Source: an uncultured SAR86 cluster bacterium (GTDB taxonomy: Bacteria; Pseudomonadota; Gammaproteobacteria; Magnimaribacterales; D2472). Taken from it: a stretch of DNA of 64,000 bases. Below are positions 1 through 8,811 of this stretch, one piece after another. Under the pieces are notes generated by a model. The model was given only the letters and a program-made list of their open reading frames with translations. It had not been told where the DNA came from and did not search any database. A program made the translations under genes and the position numbers. The stretch is from NCBI GenBank assembly GCA_902518715.1, contig CABYHU010000001.1, positions 1-64,000 of the forward strand. Direction: 5' to 3'. The stretch's first letter is position 1. Every line of letters begins with the position of its first letter.

Positions 1-81
1 TTGTCAACAACACAAATATATACTCATATTGCAAAACAGCGCTTAAGTGAGCTTGTTAAAAAGCATCATCCACGAGGATAA
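1..81 (+). CDS. xerD: Tyrosine recombinase XerD, C-terminal end only
   Basis: The reading frame is open from the first base to a TAA and encodes about 26 residues that fit the extreme C-terminus of XerD. The stretch STTQIYTHIA contains the tyrosine nucleophile, and the ending KKHHPRG resembles the typical XerD tail. XerD works with XerC at dif sites to resolve chromosome dimers. The start lies outside the window. The following dsbC-hom-thrC order is the usual gammaproteobacterial neighbourhood of xerD, which supports XerD over XerC. It is absent from the ORF track because it is short and partial. Confidence 0.88.
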   Translation: MSTTQIYTHIAKQRLSELVKKHHPRG

Positions 82-83
82 AT

Positions 84-785
84 ATGAAAAAGGTTTTAAT
101 TTGTTTATTTTTCTGTTCATCATTATTATCTCAAGATCTTATTTTGGTAAAAGAAAAGATTAATAAAATCTTACCTGAGGGCGTTTCAGTAAAAGAAATA
201 ACTTACTCTCAAGAGAGAGACATTTTCATAGTTGATATTGGAGATATACAACCTATCTATGTCCTTCCAAATACTGAATATATTATTCTTGGAGATATAT
301 TCTCTCTCAAAGGCGACAGACCAGAGAGTGAAACTGAAAAAGATAAAGGAAGGCTTAGGCTAAAAATACTTGCTGACCTAGATCAAGATAGTTTTATTAA
401 ATTTAAATCAAATAATGAAAAGTCTGTTTTAACTGTTTTTACAGATGTTGAATGCACTTATTGCAGAAAATTTCATTCAGAAATTGATGAGTATTTAAAA
501 AATGGAGTTTCAATTAATTATTTAGCTTTTCCTAGGACAGGGATCGACTCAAGCTCCTACGAGAAGATGGTTGCAGCATGGTGTTCTAATGAAAAAAAAG
601 AATCAATAACGAATCTTAAAAATGATATCGATATCGAATTGAATAATTGTGAAAATCCTGTAGAAAATCATTTTGAGATTGGAAGACGCATTGGTGTTAC
701 TGGAACACCTGCAATTATTACTCAAACTGGATTATTGCTACCAGGATATATTCCAGCAAATGAGCTAATTGGTATCATTAAATAA
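84..785 (+). CDS. dsbC: Periplasmic thiol:disulfide isomerase, DsbC family
   Basis: The protein is 233 aa, close to the usual DsbC length. A hydrophobic N-terminus (MKKVLICLFFCSSLLS) looks like a signal peptide. An N-terminal dimerisation region is followed by a thioredoxin fold with active site CTYC at residues 124-127 (E. coli DsbC has CGYC). The conserved cis-proline is in TGTPAI, Pro209. It should rearrange wrong disulfides in secreted proteins and be kept reduced by DsbD. It starts two bases after xerD stops and overlaps hom by one base, so it is probably co-transcribed with both. Confidence 0.88.
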   Translation: MKKVLICLFFCSSLLSQDLILVKEKINKILPEGVSVKEITYSQERDIFIVDIGDIQPIYVLPNTEYIILGDIFSLKGDRPESETEKDKGRLRLKILADLDQDSFIKFKSNNEKSVLTVFTDVECTYCRKFHSEIDEYLKNGVSINYLAFPRTGIDSSSYEKMVAAWCSNEKKESITNLKNDIDIELNNCENPVENHFEIGRRIGVTGTPAIITQTGLLLPGYIPANELIGIIK

Positions 786-2032
786 TGAAGAAGATAAAAA
801 TAGGCATCTGTGGGTGGGGTACAGTAGCTACAGCATTGCATAGGTCTATTCTCGAAAATAAAAACCAAATAAAGAGAACTCATCAAGTTGATCTTGAGAT
901 TGTTGCTATAGGAGCTCGAAGAGATAATCCTAAATACAATGCTGGTGAAACAAAGATTTTAAGAAATATTTTTGATGTTTTAGACGAAGATATAGATGTT
1001 TTAGTTGAGTTAATTGGTGGAACAGATGACGCAAAAACACTGATTTCTTCTGCCTTTGAGAAAAAAATTCCAGTTGTTACAGCCAATAAGGCAGTTATTT
1101 ATGAGTATGGCGATATTCTTTTTAGAGAGGCATCTAACAATGGTGTTGATTTTCTTTTTGAAGCTTCAGTCTGTGCTGGAACTCCAACAATTAATTTGCT
1201 TAAAAATGACCTTGCTGGAAATAAATTTTTGTCTATCAAAGGCATGCTTAATGGAACATCTAACTTTATTATTTCTCAAATGGAAGATGGAATGAGTTTT
1301 GAAGATAGTTTATCTTTCGCTCAAGAAAATGGTTATGCTGAGGCAGATCCAACATTTGATATAGAGGGAATTGATGCTGCACATAAAATATCAATCTTAT
1401 CAAATATAGTTTTTGGATCGCCATTACCACCAAATGAATTCTTAATAGAAGGAATCTCAAATATTACTAAACAAGATATTTATATAGCTGAAAAATTAAA
1501 TTTCACAGTAAAGCATGTCTCATCAGCTGATATAAAGGATGGAAAACTTCTTTTGAGATCTAATCCAGCACTAGTTAAAAAATCTGATTACCTTTCCAGC
1601 CTTAAGAATGTAAGAAATGGTTTAGTAATTGATACTGACTTAATAGGGAAGATTCATATTTCAGGATCTGGAGCAGGAGGAGAGGCTACAGCAGCAGGAG
1701 TAATATCAGATATTGTGCGTCTAGCCTCTGAGTCAAGTAATCATAATGCTTCATCAAAAGAAGATCTTAAATATAGACAAATCTTAGATGAGTTATTTTC
1801 ATTTTTGATAATCGTAAATTCTTCAAGTGAAAATATAAATAGTGATGTTCTAGACATGCTAGCAGAACACAATATATCTATTAGAAACTCAGGCTTAATA
1901 AATGATGGAAATAAGTCTGATATAACTTGCTTCTTCGAGACAGAGGAAATTACATCTATTAACTTGCAAGAATTTTTAAATGGTCTCAACAATCTTTCTA
2001 GTAATTTTAAAACGTTAAGAATTGAAAAATAA
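785..2032 (+). CDS. hom: Homoserine dehydrogenase
   Basis: This 415-aa enzyme would reduce aspartate semialdehyde to homoserine, the branch point to threonine and methionine. The N-terminal Rossmann motif is GICGWGTVATAL. The family signatures NKA, GTSNFI and EADPTFDIEGIDAAHK follow, and the last holds the catalytic Asp/Lys region. The C-terminal 80 or so residues fit an ACT regulatory domain, which suggests feedback by threonine. It is monofunctional, with no aspartokinase fused. It lies directly before thrC, as in Pseudomonas and relatives. Confidence 0.95.
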   Translation: MKKIKIGICGWGTVATALHRSILENKNQIKRTHQVDLEIVAIGARRDNPKYNAGETKILRNIFDVLDEDIDVLVELIGGTDDAKTLISSAFEKKIPVVTANKAVIYEYGDILFREASNNGVDFLFEASVCAGTPTINLLKNDLAGNKFLSIKGMLNGTSNFIISQMEDGMSFEDSLSFAQENGYAEADPTFDIEGIDAAHKISILSNIVFGSPLPPNEFLIEGISNITKQDIYIAEKLNFTVKHVSSADIKDGKLLLRSNPALVKKSDYLSSLKNVRNGLVIDTDLIGKIHISGSGAGGEATAAGVISDIVRLASESSNHNASSKEDLKYRQILDELFSFLIIVNSSSENINSDVLDMLAEHNISIRNSGLINDGNKSDITCFFETEEITSINLQEFLNGLNNLSSNFKTLRIEK

Positions 2033-2034
2033 TA

Positions 2035-3423
2035 ATGTTATTTGAGAGTACAAGGGGTGGAGATAAAGCTAAAACATTTGAAGAAGTTCTTTTAAAAGGA
2101 CTTGCAGATGATGGAGGTTTATATATTCCAACAGAATGGCCTAAAGCAGATATTAGAAAGCTTCAAGAATGTAACTCATTTATTGATATAGCCAAATTAA
2201 TAGTCCCACTTTTTACAGAATCTTCCTATAAAAAAGAAGAAGTAATAACTCTTCTTGAAAACACTTGGCATGATTTTGAAAAGAGTGATCTTGTTGGAAT
2301 TAAAGAAGTTAATGAGGATATCTTTATTGGTGAGTTATTCCATGGACCTACAGCAGCTTTTAAGGATTTTGGTCTTCAGTTATGCGCAGCTTTTTTTAAT
2401 AAGGCTCTAGAAAAGAATAATCAGACTGCAATAATACTTGGTGCTACATCAGGTGATACAGGGTCTGCTGCAATTGATGCATGTAAAGAATATAAAAACA
2501 TTAAAACATTTATGTTGCTCCCAGAAGGAAATATGACTGATATTCAAAGAAAGCAAATGACAACAGTAAATCAAGAAAATGTATTCGTCTTAAATATCAA
2601 TGGTACTTTTGATGATTGTCAGGATATTGTTAAATCAGCTTTTAAAGACAAATCTTTTTTAAAGCATGATCAAGTCCTTTTAGCTGTAAATTCTATAAAT
2701 TGGACAAGAATCATAGGGCAGATATGTTATTACTTTTATCTGTGCATGAAGATAAATAACTTTTCTAAACAACTTTGTTTCTCAGTTCCTACAGGCAATT
2801 TCGGTAACGTTTTTGCATGTTACTCAGCAATGAAATTAGGATTACCAGTTAAAAAAATAGCTGTTGCAGTTAATGAAAATGATATTTTACATCGTTTTTT
2901 TTCAAAAAATCTTTATAAAAAAGAATTAGTAAATGAGACACTTTCACCCAGCATGGATATAACTGTTGCAAGTAACTTTGAAAGATTGATTTATGATTTT
3001 TATTTAGAAAGGGATGCAGAAACATGTAAAAACTTTTTTGATAACTTCCCAAATAGTCCTATTTCGCTTAGTGAAGATGTATGGAAAAAAACTTATGATT
3101 TATTCTGCAGTTCAAGTATTGGAGATGTGGAAACAACTGAGATTATGAAAAAAATATATAAAGATTTTAATTATGTTGTTGATCCACATACTGCAGTTGG
3201 ATTATGTGTTTCAAAAATATTTGGAGGACCAATTAGTTCAGACCTTGTTGTGCTTTCTACAGCTCATCCAGGAAAGTTCTTAGACTCATTAAAATTAGCA
3301 GAAATCCCAACTTTTGAAAAACACCACACTTTAAGTGAGGTATTAAATAAAGAAGAATACTCTTATTCTTTGGAAGCCGACCAAGACCAAGTCTTTAATT
3401 TTATAAAAAGAAACAATCATTAA
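2035..3423 (+). CDS. thrC: Threonine synthase (long, E. coli/yeast-like type)
   Basis: This PLP enzyme of 462 aa converts O-phosphohomoserine to threonine. The N-terminus (MLFESTRGG) and the PLP-lysine motif FHGPTAAFKDFG are typical of the long threonine synthase class. The phosphate-binding stretch GATSGDTGSAA follows. It starts two bases after hom and overlaps the next gene by one base, so hom-thrC form an operon. A second, shorter threonine-synthase-like gene lies near 46.3 kb; this copy is the better candidate for the biosynthetic enzyme because of its linkage to hom. Confidence 0.94.
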   Translation: MLFESTRGGDKAKTFEEVLLKGLADDGGLYIPTEWPKADIRKLQECNSFIDIAKLIVPLFTESSYKKEEVITLLENTWHDFEKSDLVGIKEVNEDIFIGELFHGPTAAFKDFGLQLCAAFFNKALEKNNQTAIILGATSGDTGSAAIDACKEYKNIKTFMLLPEGNMTDIQRKQMTTVNQENVFVLNINGTFDDCQDIVKSAFKDKSFLKHDQVLLAVNSINWTRIIGQICYYFYLCMKINNFSKQLCFSVPTGNFGNVFACYSAMKLGLPVKKIAVAVNENDILHRFFSKNLYKKELVNETLSPSMDITVASNFERLIYDFYLERDAETCKNFFDNFPNSPISLSEDVWKKTYDLFCSSSIGDVETTEIMKKIYKDFNYVVDPHTAVGLCVSKIFGGPISSDLVVLSTAHPGKFLDSLKLAEIPTFEKHHTLSEVLNKEEYSYSLEADQDQVFNFIKRNNH

Positions 3424-4205
3424 TGAAAATAGAAGTTTTTGAGTACAATTCTTTTTGTTCAGACACTTTCCTTGGGAATCCAGCGGGAGTTTGCATGGAT
3501 GTAGGCTTGAGTAAAAAAGAAAAGCAAAATATTGCCTACAAAAATGGATTTTCTGAAACAGCTTTTTTGTTTGAAGAAGATTCATGCTTCAAGATTAGTT
3601 TTTTTACGCCAACATCTGAAATAGATTTATGTGGGCATGCCACTGTTGCAAGTGCCGCTCATCTGTCTAATAAAATGGGAATAAAAAAAATAACCTTTAA
3701 GGCAAATCATGATGTTTTATATTGTGATGTCGATAATGAATTTGTCTCATTAATACTTCCTGATCAAAATATTAAAAAAAAAGAACCAAATGAAGTTATA
3801 AAAGAAATTTTAGGAACTTCATGTATTGATTATTATGAATCTAAGATACATTTCATTGGAGTGTTAGATTCATTTGATAATTTAATGAAATGGGATAATG
3901 ATTTCTTTAGTCATGACAATCTAGGTAAAGATCAATTGATACTCACATCAACTTATGAAAACAGCAATTATGACTATGCCCTCAGAATGTTTGGAACAAA
4001 AAATCTTGGAGTAAGGGAGGACCCTGTTACAGGAAGTGCTCAGCCACCGATATTTTCATATTGGTCTAAGATACTAAAAAAGGAAGATGTTTTAGTTTAT
4101 CAGTCCTCAGAGAGAGGCGGTTTGATGAGGGTCAAAAGAGATTTAAGAGGTATTGATGTTAATGGTAGGGTAAAATTAGTAAAACATTTTAATCAAGAAA
4201 TCTAA
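3423..4205 (+). CDS. PhzF family isomerase/epimerase-like protein
   Basis: The 260-aa protein has the PhzF fold signatures: NPAGVC near the N-terminus, GFSETAFLF with the family's catalytic glutamate, FFTPTSEIDLCGHATVASA, and REDPVTGSA in the second half. PhzF proteins are two-domain, diaminopimelate-epimerase-like enzymes. Outside phenazine clusters their substrates are mostly unknown, and no phenazine genes are visible here. It overlaps thrC by one base and ends immediately before prfB, so it is probably in the same transcript. The exact reaction cannot be inferred. Confidence 0.82.
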   Translation: MKIEVFEYNSFCSDTFLGNPAGVCMDVGLSKKEKQNIAYKNGFSETAFLFEEDSCFKISFFTPTSEIDLCGHATVASAAHLSNKMGIKKITFKANHDVLYCDVDNEFVSLILPDQNIKKKEPNEVIKEILGTSCIDYYESKIHFIGVLDSFDNLMKWDNDFFSHDNLGKDQLILTSTYENSNYDYALRMFGTKNLGVREDPVTGSAQPPIFSYWSKILKKEDVLVYQSSERGGLMRVKRDLRGIDVNGRVKLVKHFNQEI

Positions 4206-5301
4206 ATGGATGCTTCAGAACTAAAAATTGAAATTTCTAATCTTCTGTCTCAACTTGATGAGATTAGGGGGTACCTTTGACGTTGATAGTAAAGAAAAAG
4301 AAATCTTAGAAATCGAAAATCAACTTCTTGAAAAAGAAATTTGGTCAGATATTGAGAAATCTACTGATCTTAATAAAAGAAAGACCTTTCTTGAAAAATC
4401 CCTAGCAACTTATAAAGACTCACTTAATAAGCTTAGCGACAACAAGTTGCTCCTAGATATGGCACTTGAAGAAGATGATCAGATAACCATTAAACAAATT
4501 ATTGATGAAATATTGGAAATAAAGCCGTCTATTGAGAATCTTGAATTCACAAAGATGTTTAGCGGTAAAATGGATTCATCAAATGCATTCGTTGACATTC
4601 AATCAGGATCAGGCGGGACAGAAGCTCAGGATTGGGCTGACATGTTATTAAGGATGTATTTGAAGTGGGCTGAAAGTAAGGGATTTTCAGCAACCATCAC
4701 TGAATCCTCACCTGGCGAAGTCGCTGGCATTAAATCATCTTCAATTTTAATAGAGGGAGACTATGCTTATGGATGGCTTAGGTCTGAGACGGGCGTTCAT
4801 AGGCTAGTAAGAAAATCACCATTTGATTCAGGTAATAGAAGACATACCTCTTTTGCATCAGTTTTTATTTCTCCTGAAATAAATGATGATATTGAGATAG
4901 AGATAAACAATGCTGATATAAGAGTTGATACTTACAGGGCTTCTGGAGCAGGAGGCCAGCACGTTAATAAAACAGACTCTGCTGTGAGGTTAACTCACAT
5001 ACCGACAGGAACAGTTTCTCAGTGTCAAAATGGAAGATCACAACATAAAAATAAAGAAAATGCATTAAAACAATTAAAATCTAAGCTATACGAGTTAGAA
5101 TTACAAAAACAAAAAGAGGAACAGCAAAAGTTGGAGGATAGTAAGGCCGATATTGGTTGGGGAAGTCAGATTAGATCTTATGTTTTAGATCAATCAAGAA
5201 TTAAAGATTTAAGAACCAACTATGAAACAGGTAACACATCCGCAGTTCTTGATGGCAATATTGATGAATTTATGCGAGCATCACTTAAAGCAGGAATATA
5301 A
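4206..5301 (+). CDS. prfB: Peptide chain release factor 2, with programmed +1 frameshift
   Basis: RF2 releases peptides at UGA and UAA. The ORF track shows only the second frame. The true start is ATG at 4206, giving 24 codons ([11 protein letters not shown]...) to an in-frame TGA at 4278-4280. The site reads AGG GGG TAC CTT TGA C, the classic internal Shine-Dalgarno plus CTT-TGA slippery site. A +1 shift continues with [10 protein letters not shown] and gives about 364 aa, against 365 in E. coli. The anticodon-like tripeptide SPF and the catalytic GGQ (SGAGGQHVN) are present. Frameshifting is autoregulatory, because low RF2 favours the shift. lysS follows directly, as in E. coli. Confidence 0.97.
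4266..4281 (+). promoter_or_regulatory. RF2 +1 ribosomal frameshift signal
   Basis: The sequence AGGGGGTACCTTTGAC matches the conserved prfB recoding element: an SD-like AGGGGG, a short spacer, a CTT slippage codon and TGA followed by C. It differs from the E. coli site only by TAC in place of TAT in this stretch. The flanking protein segments join correctly only after a +1 shift. Confidence 0.96.
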
Positions 5302-6792
5302 ATGAGTGAAGATAAAATAGGCGGCGAAAAAGCTATTCTTGAAGAAAGAAGAAAAAAACTTGAAAACTTAAGGGACAAAGGCGTTGCTTATGCTAATTCT
5401 TTTCGACCAAAGAATAATGCAAATGAAATTCATAAATTATATGGCGAAACCTCTAAAGATGATTTAGCCAAAAAAAACATTAAGAACATTTCAATTGCAG
5501 GAAGAATTGTTCTCAAGAGAGTAATGGGGAATGCGAGCTTTGCCACTTTACGAGATGCCAGCGGAGATATTCAGATATATGTAACCAAAAACAATATTGA
5601 TGAAAGCGTATACGATGATTTTAAAACATGGGATTTGGGGGATATTGTCGGAGTTTCTGGATCGCTATTCAGGACAAAAACAGATGAACTCACGATTGAG
5701 GTTTGGGACTTAGAAATGATTACTAAATCTTTACGACCGATGCCAGAAAAATTTAAAGGCTTAACAGATGTTGAGGCTAGATATAGGCAAAGATATCTAG
5801 ATTTAATGACAAATACCCAAACTAAAGAAATTTTTATAAAAAGGACAAGAATTATTGACTCAGCAAGAAAAAAGATGAATGAAAGAGGTTATTTAGAAGT
5901 AGAGACTCCAATGATGCATCCTTTGGCAGGAGGAGCTGTAGCAAGACCTTTTGTAACTCAACACAATGCTTTAGGAAGAGACTTATACTTACGAATAGCT
6001 CCAGAGCTTTACCTCAAAAGACTTTTGGTTGGTGGTTTTGATAAAGTTTATGAAATAAATAGAAGCTTTAGAAATGAAGGACTTTCTACTAAACATAATC
6101 CTGAATTTACTATGATGGAGTGGTATGAAGCATATGCAACAATGCAAAATCAGATGGATTTAACCAAAGATATCATTGTGAATGCCGCTAAAGCTATAGA
6201 TTGTGGTGAGAGGATTCAGTGGGATGAGTTAGAGATTGATCTTGGAAAGTTCTCTCAGGAGAAGTTATCAGACCTTGTTTTAAGTTATAACAAAGATCTA
6301 AGTAAAAAAGATTTAAATGACAGGTCAGCACTCGAGAAATATTTTAAAGGACTAGGAAAGGAAACAGATAAAAGTTGGGGAACAGGTAGATTATTACTGG
6401 AAATATTTGAAGAAACCGTTGAGGAAAGACTTGTTAATCCTACATTTGTTACAGAATACCCAGTTGAAGTTTCTCCTCTTTCAAGAAGAAACCCTGATAA
6501 CCCAGATTTTGCAGATAGATTTGAATTATTTATTGGTGGAAAAGAGTTTGCAAATGGTTTTTGCGAGCTTAATGATCCTGATGATCAGGCTTCAAGATTT
6601 GAGGCACAGGTCGCTGCTAAGGATTCTGGAGATAAGGAAGCAATGGATTTTGATAAGGATTATATTACAGCACTGGAGCATGGAATGCCGCCAGCAGTTG
6701 GAGTAGGGCTTGGAATAGATAGATTAGTAATGCTTCTAACAAATCAATCATCTATAAGAGATGTTTTGCTATTCCCGCAATTAAAAAATTAA
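5302..6792 (+). CDS. lysS: Lysyl-tRNA synthetase, class II
   Basis: This 496-aa enzyme charges tRNA-Lys. An N-terminal OB-fold anticodon-binding domain (ISIAGRIVLKRVMGNASF) precedes the class II catalytic core. Motif 2 is FRNEGLSTKHNPEFTMMEWY and motif 3 is GVGLGIDRLVMLL. The start immediately follows the prfB stop, so prfB-lysS are co-transcribed. Its 3' end overlaps the convergent orphan gene by 4 bases. A 99-aa ORF on the same strand inside it is a frame shadow. Confidence 0.96.
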   Translation: MSEDKIGGEKAILEERRKKLENLRDKGVAYANSFRPKNNANEIHKLYGETSKDDLAKKNIKNISIAGRIVLKRVMGNASFATLRDASGDIQIYVTKNNIDESVYDDFKTWDLGDIVGVSGSLFRTKTDELTIEVWDLEMITKSLRPMPEKFKGLTDVEARYRQRYLDLMTNTQTKEIFIKRTRIIDSARKKMNERGYLEVETPMMHPLAGGAVARPFVTQHNALGRDLYLRIAPELYLKRLLVGGFDKVYEINRSFRNEGLSTKHNPEFTMMEWYEAYATMQNQMDLTKDIIVNAAKAIDCGERIQWDELEIDLGKFSQEKLSDLVLSYNKDLSKKDLNDRSALEKYFKGLGKETDKSWGTGRLLLEIFEETVEERLVNPTFVTEYPVEVSPLSRRNPDNPDFADRFELFIGGKEFANGFCELNDPDDQASRFEAQVAAKDSGDKEAMDFDKDYITALEHGMPPAVGVGLGIDRLVMLLTNQSSIRDVLLFPQLKN

Positions 6793-7172
6793 TTTAGATT
6801 AATCTTAAATTCTAAAATGTTGAAGCCATGATTTGCTTCGAATAGATCATCGTTATAAATTGAAGGGTACTCGAAATTTTCATAATTTCTTGTGAAAGCA
6901 TTAACTGAGATATATCTTTTATTATCATAGATTTTTATCCCATTGGGGCGATTCTGACTATCAAAATTTATATATGATAGAGAGCTCTGATCTGATCCTG
7001 AATTCATGGTTACGGCAAGAATTAGACCAACCCCAAGATAGGGAAGAAGATCTTTAGCTACTTCATCACCAGTATCTTTAAAGTGTTCTAGAGCGGGGCA
7101 TGCTCCACCATCACAGTGGTCACCCGTTACTAATGAAGGCAAGAATAAAAAACCGAGGATTAACTTTTTCAT
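6789..7172 (-). CDS. Small secreted protein of unknown function
   Basis: I do not recognise this 127-aa protein. MKKLILGFLFLPSLVTG looks like a signal peptide. The mature part begins with a cysteine pair (DHCDGGACPALEHF). A hydrophobic segment around residues 43-56 (LLPYLGVGLILAVT) could be a membrane anchor, and the rest is polar and aromatic. It reads convergently to lysS with a 4-base overlap. Codon use looks native. A lineage-specific envelope protein is possible, but no function is assigned. Confidence 0.6.
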   Translation of the reverse strand: MKKLILGFLFLPSLVTGDHCDGGACPALEHFKDTGDEVAKDLLPYLGVGLILAVTMNSGSDQSSLSYINFDSQNRPNGIKIYDNKRYISVNAFTRNYENFEYPSIYNDDLFEANHGFNILEFKINLN

Positions 7173-7275
7173 ATTATTGTAGACAGAGGAAAATATAAAA
7201 AGTTCCTTGATCTCGCTCTAAAAATTAATTATAAAAGTTAGAAATATCTCTAGGTGAATAGTTTTTATCTGCAAA

Positions 7276-7716
7276 TTACCATCTATATTTATTAAAGTTT
7301 TCAGGATTAGCCCATCCTTTTGGATTATTCCAATCTCTTTTAATATTATAGGTTTTTAAATTATAGCTATGACAGTGCAAATCTTTCTCAGAAAATTCTT
7401 TAACCAACCCAAGCTTTAAAAGATCTTCATTTATATTTTTAAAGCTAAAAATAATTAGCTTTTGAGAAAGAGCATTCTTAACAAGACCAATCTCTTCAAG
7501 GGTAAAATTTACATCTGGAAAAATAAAATAAATCTCTGCACTTCCACAAAAACCATTAATTTTGTTATAAACATTCAAAGAATCAAAATTTCCTGAAAGA
7601 TTGTCGACAAATTTAGAAATATTAGCGGTTGTTATAATTGCTATTTCGCTAAGTTTCTCATCGATTACAATACTTTGAATATAATTAATGAACTTTGAGG
7701 TTAAAAAGCTTTTCAC
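7276..7716 (-). CDS. DUF6231-like conserved hypothetical protein
   Basis: This 146-aa protein has no catalytic motif that I recognise. The C-terminus (WNNPKGWANPENFNKYRW) resembles the conserved ending of the gammaproteobacterial DUF6231 family, recalled from family knowledge rather than searched. The N-terminal half looks like an alpha/beta domain with IIDEKLSEIAIITTA-type strands. It overlaps mdh by 4 bases and is probably translationally coupled to it. No transmembrane segment or signal peptide is evident, so it is likely cytoplasmic. Confidence 0.6.
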   Translation of the reverse strand: MKSFLTSKFINYIQSIVIDEKLSEIAIITTANISKFVDNLSGNFDSLNVYNKINGFCGSAEIYFIFPDVNFTLEEIGLVKNALSQKLIIFSFKNINEDLLKLGLVKEFSEKDLHCHSYNLKTYNIKRDWNNPKGWANPENFNKYRW

Positions 7717-8708
7717 AAAAGATCTTTTACGGCTTCTCTTTCAGAAAGCAACTCATCAACTGACAAACTCAATCTAGATCTTGCATTATCAGAAAGTGTT
7801 AAATCCCTAATGATTTCAATCTCTCCACTAGGAGTTGTCATTAAAGGAAAGCCGCACATAATTCCTTCAGGAACATCATATGCTCCATCACTATAAACTG
7901 CTGCACTAAAGCAATCATCTGTTGAAGTTACATTTTCACAAGCAATCACTGTATCTAGTGCAGCCTTTGCGGCAGAAGTTGCTGAAGAAGCTCCCCTTGC
8001 ATCAATCACTGCTTTTCCTCTTTGCTGAACATTTGGTATAAAGTGAGAATCTATCCAATTTGTATCCTCAATTAAGTTTGCTACAGACTGATTGTCTTTT
8101 AATGCATTTTCAAAATCTGGATACATAGTAGGGCTATGATTACCCCAGATGATCATCTTCTTAATTTCCGAAACGTTGCATGAAAGTTTTTTTGCTAACA
8201 TCGATTTAGCTCTATTGGAATCAAGCATAGTCATGGCCATCCAGGTTTGAGATGAATTATTTGCAGCCTTTCTCCCTATCAAAGCATTTGTATTTGCTGG
8301 ATTCCCAACAACAAGAATTTTTGCATTTTCATTACCAAATTCTCCAATCGCTTTTCCTTGATCCACAAAGATCCCCCCATTAATTTGAAGTAAGTCTGAA
8401 CGCTCTTCAATCTTTTTTCCGTTGTAAACAATGCCTCTCGGAATACTTCCTACAAGCAAAAACCAATCAGCGCCATCTGCGGCATCTGAGAAGTTATCCG
8501 TGTAATCAATAGTTCCGAGATTTGGAAAGTATGAATCATCGAGCTCCATAGCTAATCCTTCAAGTTTTGATACAACTTGAGGAATTTCTACTAACGAAAG
8601 ATTAACAGTCTTATCTCCAAAAGTATTTCCATCAATTAATCTAGGAATCAACGAATAGCCGATCTGACCAGCTGCCCCAGTAACCACCACTTTAATTTCA
8701 TTTTTCAT
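7713..8708 (-). CDS. mdh: Malate dehydrogenase
   Basis: This 331-aa NAD-dependent enzyme interconverts malate and oxaloacetate in the TCA cycle. The Rossmann motif is GAAGQIGYSL. The mobile substrate loop carries arginines in SIPRGIVYNGKKIEERSDLL. The catalytic histidine is in IWGNHSPTMYPDF. The length and GAAGQI motif fit the longer MDH type found in Xanthomonas and Burkholderia rather than the 312-aa E. coli type. It is the first gene of a two-gene minus-strand unit with the DUF6231-like gene, divergent from the patB-like gene. Confidence 0.94.
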   Translation of the reverse strand: MKNEIKVVVTGAAGQIGYSLIPRLIDGNTFGDKTVNLSLVEIPQVVSKLEGLAMELDDSYFPNLGTIDYTDNFSDAADGADWFLLVGSIPRGIVYNGKKIEERSDLLQINGGIFVDQGKAIGEFGNENAKILVVGNPANTNALIGRKAANNSSQTWMAMTMLDSNRAKSMLAKKLSCNVSEIKKMIIWGNHSPTMYPDFENALKDNQSVANLIEDTNWIDSHFIPNVQQRGKAVIDARGASSATSAAKAALDTVIACENVTSTDDCFSAAVYSDGAYDVPEGIMCGFPLMTTPSGEIEIIRDLTLSDNARSRLSLSVDELLSEREAVKDLL

Positions 8709-8811
8709 TTTTTCTAGTAGAGATTTAAATTACCTTATTATAAATCTTTAAAATTTAATACCAACAAAAACTACTCATTATTGATAAAATAATCCTACAG
8801 GGGGGTTCATA

